Positions 11,354 to 20,420 are shown, counted from the first letter of the stretch. The stretch: DNA of 64,000 bases from Nocardioides sp. cx-173 (GCF_021117365.1 NZ_CP088262.1:4342501-4406500), one strand, 5' to 3'. Program-made: numbers and translations. The notes: generated by a model not told the origin, from the sequence alone.

Positions 11354-11926
11354 ATGAGCACCGACTTCGACCCCACCACCAACGTCATCGAGGACATCGC
11401 CGGTGACTACACGATCGACCCGCACCACTCCCGCGTCGGCTTCGTCGCTCGCCACGCGATGGTGACCAAGGTCCGTGGCCAGTTCCACGACCTCTCCGGC
11501 ACCGCGCACGTCGACACCGCCAACCCGGCGGGCTCCTCGGTGTCGCTCACCATCAAGACCGCCAGCCTCAGCACCGGCAGCGCCGACCGCGACGGCCACC
11601 TGGCCTCCGCCGACTTCTTCGACGCCGAGCAGTTCCCCGAGATCACCTTCACCTCCACCGACGTGGCGCGCGATGGCTCCGACTGGTCGATCACCGGCGA
11701 CCTCACGATCAAGGGCACGACCAAGCCCGTCACGATCCTCTTCGAGGAGACCGGCTCGGCCCGCGACCCCTTCGGCAACGTGCGCGTCGGCTTCGAGGGC
11801 GGCGTCACGGTCAACCGCAAGGACTGGGGCCTCACCTGGAACGCCGCGCTCGAGACCGGCGGCGTCCTCGTCTCCGAGAAGATCAAGCTGGAGTTCGACG
11901 TCTCCGCCATCCAGAACGCCGCCTGA
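11354..11926 (+). CDS. YceI-family protein
   Basis: 190 aa, one YceI lipocalin-like beta barrel that binds isoprenoid-type lipids in characterised relatives. Residues 16-40 show the start typical of the family (GDYTIDPHHSRVGFVARHAM), followed by alternating strands and the common ITGDLTIKGTTKPVTI segment at about 112-128. No signal peptide is visible, so this is a cytoplasmic actinobacterial form. A GAGGAG ribosome site precedes the ATG. It appears monocistronic, with a possible operator just upstream and an inverted repeat downstream. Confidence 0.93.
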   Translation: MSTDFDPTTNVIEDIAGDYTIDPHHSRVGFVARHAMVTKVRGQFHDLSGTAHVDTANPAGSSVSLTIKTASLSTGSADRDGHLASADFFDAEQFPEITFTSTDVARDGSDWSITGDLTIKGTTKPVTILFEETGSARDPFGNVRVGFEGGVTVNRKDWGLTWNAALETGGVLVSEKIKLEFDVSAIQNAA

Positions 11927-11940
11927 CCCTTCCCCCTCCG

Positions 11941-11993
11941 CTCATTTGGCGAAGTTGGTGACGGGTCAGCGGGGGGCGGAGCCGCAAAATGAG
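11941..11993. repeat. Inverted-repeat element after the YceI gene
   Basis: CTCATTTGGC at 11941-11950 pairs (one mismatch) with GCAAAATGAG at 11984-11993. The 33-base loop contains TGACGGGTCAGCGG, the same 14 bases that end each arm of the 37-bp palindrome at 1041 and 19490. It is probably the YceI terminator. Confidence 0.5.
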
Positions 11994-12030
11994 GTGAGCG
12001 GGGTGGGGTGGTCGCGCTTGACTGCGGGAC

Positions 12031-12960
12031 ATGTCCGCAGCCCCCATCCCGCACGACCAGCTGCCCGACGGGTACACCCAGCGCCCGCTGCGGGTGGGCG
12101 ACGCGGCAGCGGTGACCGCGGTGATGGCCGCCCAGGAGCTCCACGACGTGGGCGAGGTCGTCATCGAGGAGGCCGACATCGTCGCGGACTGGCAGCGACC
12201 GTCGTACGACGTGACCGCGACGTCGGTGGGGGTCTTCGCCGGCGAGGAGCTGGTCGGCTACGCCGAGATCACCGGCGGTGACCGCGGCGACGCGGCCGTG
12301 CACCCCGAGCACCGCGGCCGGGGGCTGGGCACGGCGCTGGCGCAGTGGATGCAGGAGCTGGCGAGGGCGCAGGGCACCCCGGTCGTGGGCATGCCGGTGC
12401 CGCAGGGGTCGGCCGGCGACCGGCTGCTCGAGGCCCTCGGCTACCACGTCCGCTGGACCAGCTGGGTGCTCGAGCTGCCCGAGGGCGCCGAGGTGCCACG
12501 GCGTGAGCTGCCGCCGGGCTACACGCTGCGCGAGGCGACGCCGAGCGACCACGAGGCCGTGTGGGGCCTCAACGAGGACGCGTTCCTGGAGTGGTCCGAC
12601 CGCGAGCGGCAGACGTTCGCGGACTGGCAGGCCGGCGTGCCGCAGCGCCCGGGCTTCGAGCCGTGGAACCTGCGCCTGGCCATCGACCCCGCCGGCGGCG
12701 TCGCCGCCCTGGCGCTGGTCCACCTCGCCACCGAGGGCCCGGCGCCCGAGGGGTACGTCGACCGCCTGGCCACCCGGCGCGACCAGCGCGGCAAGGGGCT
12801 GGCCCAGGCCCTGCTCGCCGACTCCTTCGCCGCCGCCCGAGCCCACGGGGCGGTGCGCTCGACGCTGTCGACCGACACCCGCACGGGGGCGCTCGGCCTC
12901 TACGAGAAGGTGGGCATGGTGGTGTCGTCGACCTGGGTCAACCGAGCCATCGCACTCTGA
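12031..12960 (+). CDS. Tandem GNAT-fold acetyltransferase
   Basis: 309 aa with two GCN5-related N-acetyltransferase domains. The first (about 15-150) has an acetyl-CoA loop like VHPEHRGRGLGTALAQW; the second (about 165-305) has ATRRDQRGKGLAQALLADSF. Both keep the (R/Q)xxGxG/A signature, so both could bind acetyl-CoA, as in mycothiol synthase-like two-domain proteins, but overall residues do not identify MshD. The substrate is unknown. It is not evidently in an operon; the next gene starts 41 bases downstream on the same strand. Confidence 0.85.
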   Translation: MSAAPIPHDQLPDGYTQRPLRVGDAAAVTAVMAAQELHDVGEVVIEEADIVADWQRPSYDVTATSVGVFAGEELVGYAEITGGDRGDAAVHPEHRGRGLGTALAQWMQELARAQGTPVVGMPVPQGSAGDRLLEALGYHVRWTSWVLELPEGAEVPRRELPPGYTLREATPSDHEAVWGLNEDAFLEWSDRERQTFADWQAGVPQRPGFEPWNLRLAIDPAGGVAALALVHLATEGPAPEGYVDRLATRRDQRGKGLAQALLADSFAAARAHGAVRSTLSTDTRTGALGLYEKVGMVVSSTWVNRAIAL

Positions 12961-13001
12961 GTCACTAGAACAGGTTCCACCCCCTCTGCCAGGGTGGCCC
13001 C

Positions 13002-13988
13002 ATGGCCCACTTCGTCACCCGCTACGACTTCCGCGCGCCCGGCGCCGACCCGGCCAGGCGGCAGGAGATCTTCGCCCGCGCGGTCGAGCAGGCGGCGTAC
13101 CTGGACGCCCACGGCGAGGACGCGATCATGCTGTCGGAGCACCACGCCTCCGACGACGGCTACCTGCCCAGCCCGATCCCGGTGGCCGCGGCGATCGCGG
13201 CGGTGACCCAGAGGGTGCCGATCACGGTGTCGGCGCTGCTGGCCAACCTCTACGACCCGGTCCGCCTGGCCGAGGACATCGCGGTGCTCGACCACCTCGC
13301 CGCCGGCCGGGTGAGCTTCACGATCGGCCTGGGCTACCGGCCCGAGGAGTACGAGCACCTCGGCCGCCCCTGGGCGACCCGGGGCGCCGACCTGGAGGCC
13401 GCGATCCTGGTGCTGCAGCGGGCCTGGACCGGGGAGCCGTTCGAGCACGAGGGCCGCACGGTGCGGGTGACCCCCACGCCGTACTCGCAGCCGCACCCGA
13501 TGCTCTTCTACGGCGGCGGCTCGCTGGCGGCGGCCCGCCGCGCGGGGCGGCTGGGCCTGCACTTCGCGCCGCAGCACGGCGACCCGGCGCTGCACGCGGC
13601 GTACGAGGAGGAGTGCCGCGCCCAGGGCCGCGAGCCGGGGATCAGCCTGCGCTCCCCGAGGGGGCCGGCGCACGTCTTCTGTGCCGACGACCCGGACGCG
13701 TTCTGGGGCCGCTACGGCCACCACCTGCTGGCCGACGCGACCGGGTACGCCGCGTGGCGCGGCCACGGCCAGCGCTCCTACGTGCAGGACGACTCGCGCA
13801 CCGTCGAGGAGATGCGCGCCGCCGGCGGGTACGTCGTCCTGACCGCCGACCAGCTCGTCGAGCAGTGCCGCAGCAAGGAGATCCGGCTGGTCACCAGCCA
13901 CCCGGCCTGCGGCGGCCTGCCCGCCGAGCCGTCCTGGGAGAGCGTGCGGCTGATCAGCGAGGTGGTGCGCCCGGCGCTGGCCGGGTGA
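13002..13988 (+). CDS. LLM-class flavin-dependent oxidoreductase
   Basis: 328 aa bacterial-luciferase-like TIM barrel that would use FMNH2 or F420H2. Family landmarks are DAIMLSEHHASDDGY near residue 50, the barrel segment PVRLAEDIAVLDHLAAGRV near 95-113, GLGYRPEEYEHLG near 120-132 and the PMLFYGGGS strand. The EHH motif is typical of luciferase-like monooxygenases. Substrate unknown. It follows the GNAT gene closely and precedes the ABC exporter operon, from which it is separated by an operator-like region. Confidence 0.85.
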   Translation: MAHFVTRYDFRAPGADPARRQEIFARAVEQAAYLDAHGEDAIMLSEHHASDDGYLPSPIPVAAAIAAVTQRVPITVSALLANLYDPVRLAEDIAVLDHLAAGRVSFTIGLGYRPEEYEHLGRPWATRGADLEAAILVLQRAWTGEPFEHEGRTVRVTPTPYSQPHPMLFYGGGSLAAARRAGRLGLHFAPQHGDPALHAAYEEECRAQGREPGISLRSPRGPAHVFCADDPDAFWGRYGHHLLADATGYAAWRGHGQRSYVQDDSRTVEEMRAAGGYVVLTADQLVEQCRSKEIRLVTSHPACGGLPAEPSWESVRLISEVVRPALAG

Positions 13989-13990
13989 GC

Positions 13991-14019
13991 ATGACGGATG
14001 TCATGGCCGGGCCATGACA
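13991..14019. promoter_or_regulatory. Predicted operator for the ABC/DesKR operon
   Basis: Two overlapping dyads: ATGAC-GGAT-GTCAT (13991-14004) and TGTCATGGC-CGG-GCCATGACA (13999-14019). A further TGACA half-site lies near 14036, and the ABC gene starts at 14084. A response regulator of the NarL/DesR type is encoded in the same operon and is the likely binder. Confidence 0.5.
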
Positions 14020-14083
14020 GGACTCCGGGGACCGATGACAGCGCGCACTGCCGGCGCAGCGCCCGGCGCGACATCGTGGAGCC

Positions 14084-15049
14084 ATGGACACGACAACCTC
14101 CTCGCGAGCCGACCGGCCGGCCGGCGTTCGGCACCGCGAGCCCGCGATCCGCGTGCGCGACCTCCGGCGCAGCTACGGGTCGGGCAAGCAGACCTTCGAG
14201 GCGGTCCGCGGCCTCGACCTGGACATCGAGGCCGGCTCGGTGCACGCCCTGCTCGGGACCAACGGCGCCGGCAAGACCTCCACCATGGAGCTGATCGAGG
14301 GGCTCGGCCGCCCCAGCACCGGAGAGATCCGGGTCCTCGGGCTCGACCCGCTCGCCGACCGCGCCGCCCTGCGGCCCCGGCTCGGGATCCTCTTGCAGCG
14401 CAGCGGGTTCTCCGGGGACCTGACGGTCGCCGAGACGCTGCGCATGTGGCACAGCACGCTGAGCCGCCCGCGCCCCGTCGCCGACATGCTCGGCGCGCTG
14501 CGGCTGGAGGCGAAGGCCGACACCCGGGTCGTCGGCCTCTCCGGCGGTGAGCAGCGTCGGCTCGACCTGGCGTGCACGCTCATGGGCCGGCCCGAGGTCG
14601 TCCTCCTCGACGAGCCGACCACCGGCCTGGACCCCGAGAGCCGCCGCGACGTGTGGTCCCTGATCGGCGGGCTGCGCGACGAGGGGGTGACGGTGCTGCT
14701 CACGACGCACTACCTGGAGGAGGCCGAGGCGCTGGCCGACGAGCTCGCGATCATGCACGAGGGGCGCATCGTGCGTCGCGGCACCGTCGCGCAGATCGTC
14801 GAGGGACACCCCTCCGTGGTCCGGTTCCGGACCCCCCAGGCCTCGCTGCCCGACCTGCCCCGGGTCCGCCACCGCAGCGCCGAGCGCGGCGCCACGGTCC
14901 TCGAGACCGACGACCTCCAGTCGACGCTGGCCGCGCTCCTCGCCTGGGCCGAGCGGGACGGCGTACGACTCGCCGACCTGTCGGCTCGCACCGCCACCCT
15001 GGAGTCGGTCTTCCTCGACGTCGCCGACCACGAAGGAGCACCCCGATGA
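14084..15049 (+). CDS. ABC transporter ATP-binding protein (DrrA-like exporter)
   Basis: 321 aa cytoplasmic ATPase of an exporter. It shows Walker A GTNGAGKTS, the signature LSGGEQRRLDLA, Walker B VVLLDEPTTGLDP and an H-loop in LLTTHYLEEAEAL. The C-terminal about 80 residues form the extension usual in DrrA-type two-component exporters. It overlaps the permease start by four bases (ATGA), indicating translational coupling. The same operon encodes a sensor kinase and response regulator, an arrangement like Bacillus DesKR/LiaRS-linked exporters that respond to membrane stress; the exported substrate is unknown. Confidence 0.93.
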   Translation: MDTTTSSRADRPAGVRHREPAIRVRDLRRSYGSGKQTFEAVRGLDLDIEAGSVHALLGTNGAGKTSTMELIEGLGRPSTGEIRVLGLDPLADRAALRPRLGILLQRSGFSGDLTVAETLRMWHSTLSRPRPVADMLGALRLEAKADTRVVGLSGGEQRRLDLACTLMGRPEVVLLDEPTTGLDPESRRDVWSLIGGLRDEGVTVLLTTHYLEEAEALADELAIMHEGRIVRRGTVAQIVEGHPSVVRFRTPQASLPDLPRVRHRSAERGATVLETDDLQSTLAALLAWAERDGVRLADLSARTATLESVFLDVADHEGAPR

Positions 15050-15828
15050 GCACCACCACCCCGACGAGGTACGCCGGATCGCGCCGCCGCGTGGTCGGGC
15101 TGGCGCGCGCCAACGCGCTGCTGATGACGCGCAACCGGCTCACGCTGTTCTACGGGGTCGTGCTGCCGCTGCTGCCCCTGCTGCTGCTCCTCGCGGGCGA
15201 GCGCGGCGACACCGCCGTCGGCGGAAACGCGGTGACCACCACGCTGCTGATGGCCCTGCTCTTCCCGGTCTACTACAACGTCCTGTCGCTGGTCGTGTCG
15301 CGACGCGACGAGCTCGTCCTGAAGCGGCTGCGCACGGGCGAGACGCGCGACGGCGAGCTCGTCACCGCCCTGTCCCTGCCCGGTGTGGTGATCTGCCTGG
15401 TCGTCTCGCTACTCACGGTCGTCGCCGGGCTCGCCGCCGGGCTGCCGTGGCCGACCAACCTGCCGCTCTACCTGGTCGCCGTCCTGGTCTGCGCCGTGCT
15501 GTTCGTGGCGTTCGCGTTCTGGACGGCGGCCTGGACCCGCACGGCCGAGGCGGCCCAGATGACCAGCCTGCCGGTGATCACGCTGGCCCTGCTCGGCACC
15601 ATCACCCCGGCGCTGCCGCAGCGCTACGCCGAGATCGTGGAGCGCACCCCCGCCGGTGCGCTCGAGCAGCTGGTGCGGCTGTCCTGGTTCGGTGAGGACG
15701 ACGCTCGGACGGTCGGCTCCCTCGACACCTGGGTCGCCGCCGGGGAGCCGGTCCTCGTCCTGCTGGCGTGGACCGCCGGGGCGGTCTGGCTGGCCGGCCG
15801 TTCCCTGCGGTGGGAGCCCCGGACCTGA
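15046..15828 (+). CDS. ABC transporter permease (ABC-2 type)
   Basis: 260 aa integral membrane protein with about six helices, for example LFYGVVLPLLPLLLLLAG, ALLFPVYYNVLSLVV, VVICLVVSLLTVVAGLAAGL, LVAVLVCAVLFVAFAFW and a last helix near VLVLLAWTAGAVWLAG. This is the usual ABC-2 exporter permease size. The open frame begins far upstream, but the ATG at 15046 overlaps the ATPase stop codon as ATGA and is the obvious start. It pairs with the upstream ATPase, and the kinase gene follows 38 bases downstream. Confidence 0.9.
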   Translation: MSTTTPTRYAGSRRRVVGLARANALLMTRNRLTLFYGVVLPLLPLLLLLAGERGDTAVGGNAVTTTLLMALLFPVYYNVLSLVVSRRDELVLKRLRTGETRDGELVTALSLPGVVICLVVSLLTVVAGLAAGLPWPTNLPLYLVAVLVCAVLFVAFAFWTAAWTRTAEAAQMTSLPVITLALLGTITPALPQRYAEIVERTPAGALEQLVRLSWFGEDDARTVGSLDTWVAAGEPVLVLLAWTAGAVWLAGRSLRWEPRT

Positions 15829-15866
15829 TCCGTAGGCTGACCCACCACGGTGACGAGGGGAGCGAG

Positions 15867-17042
15867 ATGACGGGCGCGCGGCACGACCGCGGTCGGGGTT
15901 GGCCCTGGCGCAGCTGGTCGGCCCTCGACGAGGTCGAACGGGTCGACGTCTACACCCGCCAGTCGCTGTACCTGCTGCTGTGGTGCTCCCTCGGGTTCGT
16001 GCTGCTCGGGGGCGCCAACGAGGCGGACGCCGCGCCCGCCCGGCTCTCGCTGGTGCTGGCCGGCGCCGCCGTGCTCGGCGTACTCGGCACCCGGGCGCTC
16101 ACCGCGGTCGCCGACCTCTACCCCGCCACCGGACCGCTCCCCTGGCGTCAGCTCGGATCGCTGCTCGCCGCCTGCGTCCTCGCCGTCGCCGGTCTGCTGG
16201 CACTGCCGCAGGACCTGCGGCTGGCCGCCGGGGCCGGCATCTGGGTCGTGCTGGCCTGGTCGCTCGGAGGACTGCGCGACCGCGTCGCGATCGCGTCGCT
16301 GCTGGTGGTCCTGACCCTGCTGCCCCTGGCGCTGACCGGCGAGTGGTGGGCGGCCGCCTACGGGCTCATCACCGGCTCGTTCTTCGTCTTCACCTGCCGG
16401 GTCTCCCTGTGGCTGCTGGGAGTCGTGACCGAGCTCGACGCGGCGCGCACCGCCCAGAGCGCGCTCGCGGTGGCCGAGGAGCGGCTGCGGTTCTCGCGCG
16501 ACGTGCACGACGTGCTGGGGCGCCGGCTCTCCACGATCGCGGTGCAGGCCGAGCTCGCCGCGACGCTCGCCGGACGCGGCGACGAGGGCGCGGCCGAGCG
16601 GATGCTCGAGGTGCGCGGCATCGCCCACGAGGCGCTGCGGGAGGCCCGGGAGCTCGCCCGCGGCTACCGCGCGACCGACCTCGCCCAGGAGCTCGAGGGG
16701 GCGCGGGCGCTGCTGCAGTCGGCCGGCATCCGCACCGAGGTCGACGTCCAGGGCCTGGACCGGGCCTGGCACGAGCCCGCCGGCTGGGTGGTGCGCGAGG
16801 CGGTCACCAACGTGCTGCGCCACTCCGCGGCCACGGCCGTGTCGATCACCTACGCCGATCGCGTGCTCGAGGTGCGCAACGACGGGGCGAGGACCACCGA
16901 CTCCGGCGACGGCAGCGGCCTGGCCGGCCTGCGGGCGCGGCTCGCGCCGCTCGGCGCCTCGCTCGAGGTCGTGCGCGACGCGCCGGCGTTCGCCGTACGA
17001 CTGCGGATGCCGGACCACGAGCTCGCCGGAGCACCCGCGTGA
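15867..17042 (+). CDS. Sensor histidine kinase, DesK type
   Basis: 391 aa membrane kinase. Five to six N-terminal helices (residues about 30-200) have no large extracellular loop, so the sensor region probably reads the membrane itself, as in DesK. The dimerisation/phosphoacceptor box is RFSRDVHDVLGRRLSTIAV (HisKA_3 family, His in DVHD), and the ATPase domain has an N-box EAVTNVLRHS and a G-box GSGLAGLRARL. I chose the ATG at 15867 behind GAGGGGAGC; an in-frame upstream frame overlaps the permease. It overlaps the response regulator by four bases. Confidence 0.92.
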   Translation: MTGARHDRGRGWPWRSWSALDEVERVDVYTRQSLYLLLWCSLGFVLLGGANEADAAPARLSLVLAGAAVLGVLGTRALTAVADLYPATGPLPWRQLGSLLAACVLAVAGLLALPQDLRLAAGAGIWVVLAWSLGGLRDRVAIASLLVVLTLLPLALTGEWWAAAYGLITGSFFVFTCRVSLWLLGVVTELDAARTAQSALAVAEERLRFSRDVHDVLGRRLSTIAVQAELAATLAGRGDEGAAERMLEVRGIAHEALREARELARGYRATDLAQELEGARALLQSAGIRTEVDVQGLDRAWHEPAGWVVREAVTNVLRHSAATAVSITYADRVLEVRNDGARTTDSGDGSGLAGLRARLAPLGASLEVVRDAPAFAVRLRMPDHELAGAPA

Positions 17043-17644
17043 TCCGGCTCCTCGTCGCCGACGACGAGCACCTGATCCGCGCCGCCCTCGCCCAGCTCCT
17101 CGACCTCGAGGAGGACCTGCAGGTGGTCGCGCAGGCCGCCACCGGAGCCGAGGCCCTCGCGGCGGCGGTACGGGCCGCGGTGGACGTGGCGGTCCTCGAC
17201 CTGCAGATGCCCGAGCCCGACGGCATCGCGGTCGCCGAGCGGCTCGGCGCCGAGCTGCCCGGCTGTCGTGTGGTGATCGTGACCAGCCACGGCCGCCCCG
17301 GCCACCTGAAGCGGGCGCTCACGGCGGGGGTGCGCGGCTTCCTGCCCAAGACGACCTCGGCGGCGACGCTCGCCGACGTCGTGCGCCAGGTGCACGCCGG
17401 TGGCCGGTACGTGGACCCCGAGCTGGCGGCCGAGGCGATCACCGCCGGCGACAGCCCGCTGACGCCGCGGGAGGCCGACGTACTCGAGCTGGCCGCCGAC
17501 GGCGCGAGCATCGAGGAGATCGCCCAGCGTGCCTCGCTCTCCCCCGGCACGGTGCGCAACTACCTCTCCAACGCCGTCGCCAAGCTCGGCGCCGCCCACC
17601 GACACGAGGCCTGCGCCAAGGCGCGCCGGCTGGGCTGGATCTGA
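17039..17644 (+). CDS. NarL/FixJ-family response regulator (DesR type)
   Basis: 201 aa, partner of the preceding kinase. The receiver domain (1-120) has the acidic pair DDE near residue 9, phosphoacceptor Asp in VAVLDLQMPEPDG and the conserved Lys in FLPKTTS. The output domain (about 135-200) is a LuxR helix-turn-helix with LTPREADVLELAADGASIEE. The GTG start overlaps the kinase stop codon (GTGA). It most likely binds the ATGAC/GTCAT repeats upstream of the ABC genes and activates its own operon; that link is inferred. Confidence 0.93.
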   Translation: MIRLLVADDEHLIRAALAQLLDLEEDLQVVAQAATGAEALAAAVRAAVDVAVLDLQMPEPDGIAVAERLGAELPGCRVVIVTSHGRPGHLKRALTAGVRGFLPKTTSAATLADVVRQVHAGGRYVDPELAAEAITAGDSPLTPREADVLELAADGASIEEIAQRASLSPGTVRNYLSNAVAKLGAAHRHEACAKARRLGWI

Positions 17645-17647
17645 GGC

Positions 17648-18256
17648 CTACCGCCCCGAGCCGACCTCGACCGTGGACACCACCGAGGTCAGCGAGGGGC
17701 GACGCGGCGTCGAGGAGAAGCCGAAGCGCGGGGACGGGTCGATCGGCGCCAGCCCACCGAGGTCGCGACCGCCGTACGAGCCGGTGAGCGAGACGACGGC
17801 GTGGTGGTCGGTGGCGCCGTACCACTCGCGGCCGTCGCGGGCCCGTCCGCGCGTGCGTACGCCGGGCAGGACCAGGCGCGCCACCGGGTCGGTGAGCACC
17901 GTGAACCAGGTCGCCTCCGCGACGACGCGGGGCACGCAGCGCAGGACCCGGCCCAGCCAGGTGCGGCGGCCAACGGCCCACTCGAGCGACAGCGAGGGGG
18001 AGCGCAGCCGCCAGTGATCGCCGCGGACGCCGACCTCCACCGGCTCGACCCGGACCTCGTCGAACACGTAGGTCGCCGCGATCAGCCGGGCCACGTCCTC
18101 TCGCGGAGCGACGAGCACCCGGTGCCCGTCGGGACGCTCGAGCATCGCGTCCGCGAACGCGCCGTACGGCGAGCTCCGCCAGCGGCCGACCACGACGCGG
18201 ACCCCGCTGGTGCTGCCGAGGCCGGTGATCTGCCCGCGGAACCGGGCGCGGGTCAC
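17648..18256 (-). CDS. Conserved actinobacterial protein of unknown function
   Basis: 202 aa soluble protein without signal peptide or membrane segment. It contains a region reading [20 protein letters not shown] near the N-terminus and is rich in beta-strand-like Val/Arg alternation. I do not recognise a characterised domain. Its GTG start overlaps the acyl-CoA dehydrogenase stop codon by four bases (GTGA), so it is probably translated with that enzyme. It ends 3 bases from the stop codon of the convergent response-regulator gene, leaving no room for a terminator hairpin between them. Confidence 0.75.
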   Translation of the reverse strand: MTRARFRGQITGLGSTSGVRVVVGRWRSSPYGAFADAMLERPDGHRVLVAPREDVARLIAATYVFDEVRVEPVEVGVRGDHWRLRSPSLSLEWAVGRRTWLGRVLRCVPRVVAEATWFTVLTDPVARLVLPGVRTRGRARDGREWYGATDHHAVVSLTGSYGGRDLGGLAPIDPSPRFGFSSTPRRPSLTSVVSTVEVGSGR

Positions 18257-19467
18257 CGGATCGGCGCCCCGGAGACGGTGCGCGCGATGACCAGCCGCTG
18301 GATCTCCGAGGTGCCCTCGAAGACGGTGTAGATCTTGGCGTCGCGGGCCATGCGCTCGACGGGGTACTCCCGGGTGAAGCCGTTGCCGCCGAGGATCTGC
18401 ATCGCCCGCTCGGTGACGCGGACCGCGGTCTCGCCGGCGAACAGCTTGGACATCGAGCCCTCCGCCTTCTCGAAGCGCCTGCCCTGCCGCGCCATCCACG
18501 CCGCGCGCCACACGAGCAGCCGCGAGGCCTCGATCGAGGTGGCCATGTCGGCGAGCATGAACGCGATCGCCTGGTTCTCGATGATCGGCTTGCCGAACTG
18601 CTCGCGGGTCCGCGCGTAGTCCAGCGCCACCTCGTACGCCGCCCGCGCGATGCCGATCGCCTGCGCGCCGACCGCGGGGCGGGTGCGCTCGAAGGTCGCC
18701 ATGGACGCGTTGCCCGAGGAGCCGACCCCCTGGCGTGCCTTGGCGAGGCGGGCGTCCAGCTTCTCCTTACCGCCGAGCAGGCAGCGCCCGGGCACGCGCA
18801 CGTCGTCGAGGACGACCTCGGCGGTGTGGGAGGCGCGGATGCCGTGCTTGGCGAACTTCTGGCCCTGGCTGAGGCCCTTCGTGCCAGGAGGTACGACGAA
18901 GCTCGCCTGCCCGCGGGTGCGCAGCTCGGGGTCGACCACCGCGGTGACGACGTGGACGTCGGCCAGGCCGCCGTTGGTCGCCCAGGTCTTGGTGCCGGTG
19001 ATGACCCACTCGTCGGTGGCCTCGTCGTAGCGGGCACGGGTGCGCATTGCCCCGACGTCGCTGCCGGCGTCCGGCTCGGAGGAGCAGAAGGCGCCGAGCT
19101 TGAGGTCGCCCGGCTCGCCGAACATCTGCGGCACCCACTCGCCGACCTGCTCGTCGGTGCCGTTGGCGCGCACGCCGGCCGCGGCGAGCGCCGTACCGCA
19201 GATGGCCAGGCCGATCCCGGCGTCTCCCCAGAACAGCTCCTCCATCACCACCGGGATGCCCAGGCCGGTCTCGTCGAAGGACTGGGTCGCGAAGAAGTCC
19301 AGCGAGTAGATCCCGGCCTTGGCGGCCTCCTCGACCACCGGCCACGGGAACTCCTCGCGCTCGTCCCACTCGTGGGCGGCGGGGCGGATGACGTCGGCGG
19401 CGAAGGTGTGCAGCCAGTCACGCAGCTCGACGTGGTCGGGGCCGAGCTCGAAGGAGGGCGTGGTCAC
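18253..19467 (-). CDS. Acyl-CoA dehydrogenase
   Basis: 404 aa FAD enzyme that introduces the alpha,beta double bond into acyl-CoA. Landmarks include the substrate/FAD region [27 protein letters not shown], the C-terminal helix bundle with [10 protein letters not shown] and [19 protein letters not shown], and the [13 protein letters not shown] segment carrying the catalytic-base Glu common to short- and medium-chain enzymes. Length is normal. The chain-length preference cannot be read. It lies downstream of a perfect palindrome that probably insulates it from PadR, and is coupled to the following unknown gene. Confidence 0.93.
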   Translation of the reverse strand: MTTPSFELGPDHVELRDWLHTFAADVIRPAAHEWDEREEFPWPVVEEAAKAGIYSLDFFATQSFDETGLGIPVVMEELFWGDAGIGLAICGTALAAAGVRANGTDEQVGEWVPQMFGEPGDLKLGAFCSSEPDAGSDVGAMRTRARYDEATDEWVITGTKTWATNGGLADVHVVTAVVDPELRTRGQASFVVPPGTKGLSQGQKFAKHGIRASHTAEVVLDDVRVPGRCLLGGKEKLDARLAKARQGVGSSGNASMATFERTRPAVGAQAIGIARAAYEVALDYARTREQFGKPIIENQAIAFMLADMATSIEASRLLVWRAAWMARQGRRFEKAEGSMSKLFAGETAVRVTERAMQILGGNGFTREYPVERMARDAKIYTVFEGTSEIQRLVIARTVSGAPIR

Positions 19468-19489
19468 CGCCCGAGAGTAGCCAGACCCG

Positions 19490-19526
19490 CCGCTGACCCG
19501 TCAGAAACTTTCTGACGGGTCAGCGG
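19490..19526. repeat. Perfect 37-bp palindrome, copy 2
   Basis: Same 18-bp arms as the element at 1041-1077; only the central base differs (C instead of G). It lies between the PadR stop codon (19547) and the acyl-CoA dehydrogenase start (19467), both on the minus strand, so it is placed as the PadR terminator. Confidence 0.9.
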
Positions 19527-19546
19527 TGTGGGGTGCGCCTGGCGGC

Positions 19547-20302
19547 TCAGGTGACGGCGTCGTCCTCGTCCTCGGGCCCGTCGTCGGGCTCGGTGCCGTC
19601 GGCGAGGATCCCGTAGAGCTTACGGCGGGTCTCGACGAGGACCCCGACCGCGGCGCGGCGCTGGCCCTCGGAGCCGGCGCTGACGATCTGCCAGACCGCG
19701 CCCATGACCTGGCCGATCTCGGACTTGATGTCCGCCGAGCCCTCGACGGCACCGTCGGTGGGCTCGTCGCGCCGGAACGGCGCCCAGACCGCCGTCAGCT
19801 CGGCCGCGTGCTCGGCGACGTACCTCGCGCCCTCGGCGGTGAGCCTCAGGCTGCGGCGGCCGCGCTCGTCGTCGGTCTCGACGAGGCCCTCGTCCTCGAG
19901 CTGCTGGATGGTCGGGTAGACCGACCCCGGGCTCGGGCGCCAGGCGTCGTCGCTCTTCTCGGCGATGGCCTGGATGACCTGGTAGCCGTTGACCGGCTGC
20001 TCGGCCTCGCCGGCCTCGCGGAGCACGTCGAGGATGGCCGAGCGCACGTCGCCCCGGCGTACGCGGGGGCCGCGGCGCCGGTCGTCGGGCTCACCGAGGC
20101 CGAACAGCCCCGCCAGCCAGGGCGGCCCCTGGAGCCCGGAGCGTCCGCCCCAGCCGCCGCCGGCCCAGCCGCCCCGGTGTCCCTCCGGCCCGCCGTGGCC
20201 ACGGCCGCGGTGCTGCTCCCAGGGGCCCTGCGGCCCCTCGGCCCACTCGCTGAAGCGGTCGTTGCTGCGTCGTTCTTGTCGATTGCGTCGTGGGTGTCCC
20301 AT
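19547..20302 (-). CDS. PadR-family regulator with Gly/Arg-rich N-terminal extension
   Basis: 251 aa repressor. The PadR winged helix spans about residues 83-165 (RGDVRSAILDVLREAGEAE, then SPGSVYPTIQQLEDEGLVET) and a C-terminal helical dimerisation region follows. Residues 1-80 are a low-complexity Gly/Arg/Pro/Trp-rich extension absent from minimal PadR proteins and common in actinobacterial members. The ATG at 20302 begins MGHPRRNRQ; the upstream frame crosses the promoter. A GCGATATATCGC palindrome about 70 bases upstream suggests autoregulation. No exporter is adjacent, so the other targets are unclear. Confidence 0.88.
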   Translation of the reverse strand: MGHPRRNRQERRSNDRFSEWAEGPQGPWEQHRGRGHGGPEGHRGGWAGGGWGGRSGLQGPPWLAGLFGLGEPDDRRRGPRVRRGDVRSAILDVLREAGEAEQPVNGYQVIQAIAEKSDDAWRPSPGSVYPTIQQLEDEGLVETDDERGRRSLRLTAEGARYVAEHAAELTAVWAPFRRDEPTDGAVEGSADIKSEIGQVMGAVWQIVSAGSEGQRRAAVGVLVETRRKLYGILADGTEPDDGPEDEDDAVT

Positions 20303-20370
20303 GAGTCGCGTCCTTCCGTGAGGGGAATCGCGGTACGCCGGAGAGTCCGACTGACTATCGACGACTGTTC

Positions 20371-20382
20371 GCGATATATCGC
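20371..20382. promoter_or_regulatory. Predicted PadR operator
   Basis: Perfect 12-bp palindrome GCGATATATCGC, strikingly AT-rich in this genome, 69-80 bases upstream of the PadR start. GATATATC-centred sites are usual before actinobacterial PadR genes. Confidence 0.55.
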
Positions 20383-20420
20383 AAGCGTACGCGCGGGAGC
20401 ATGCCGGCACAAGAACCGGT

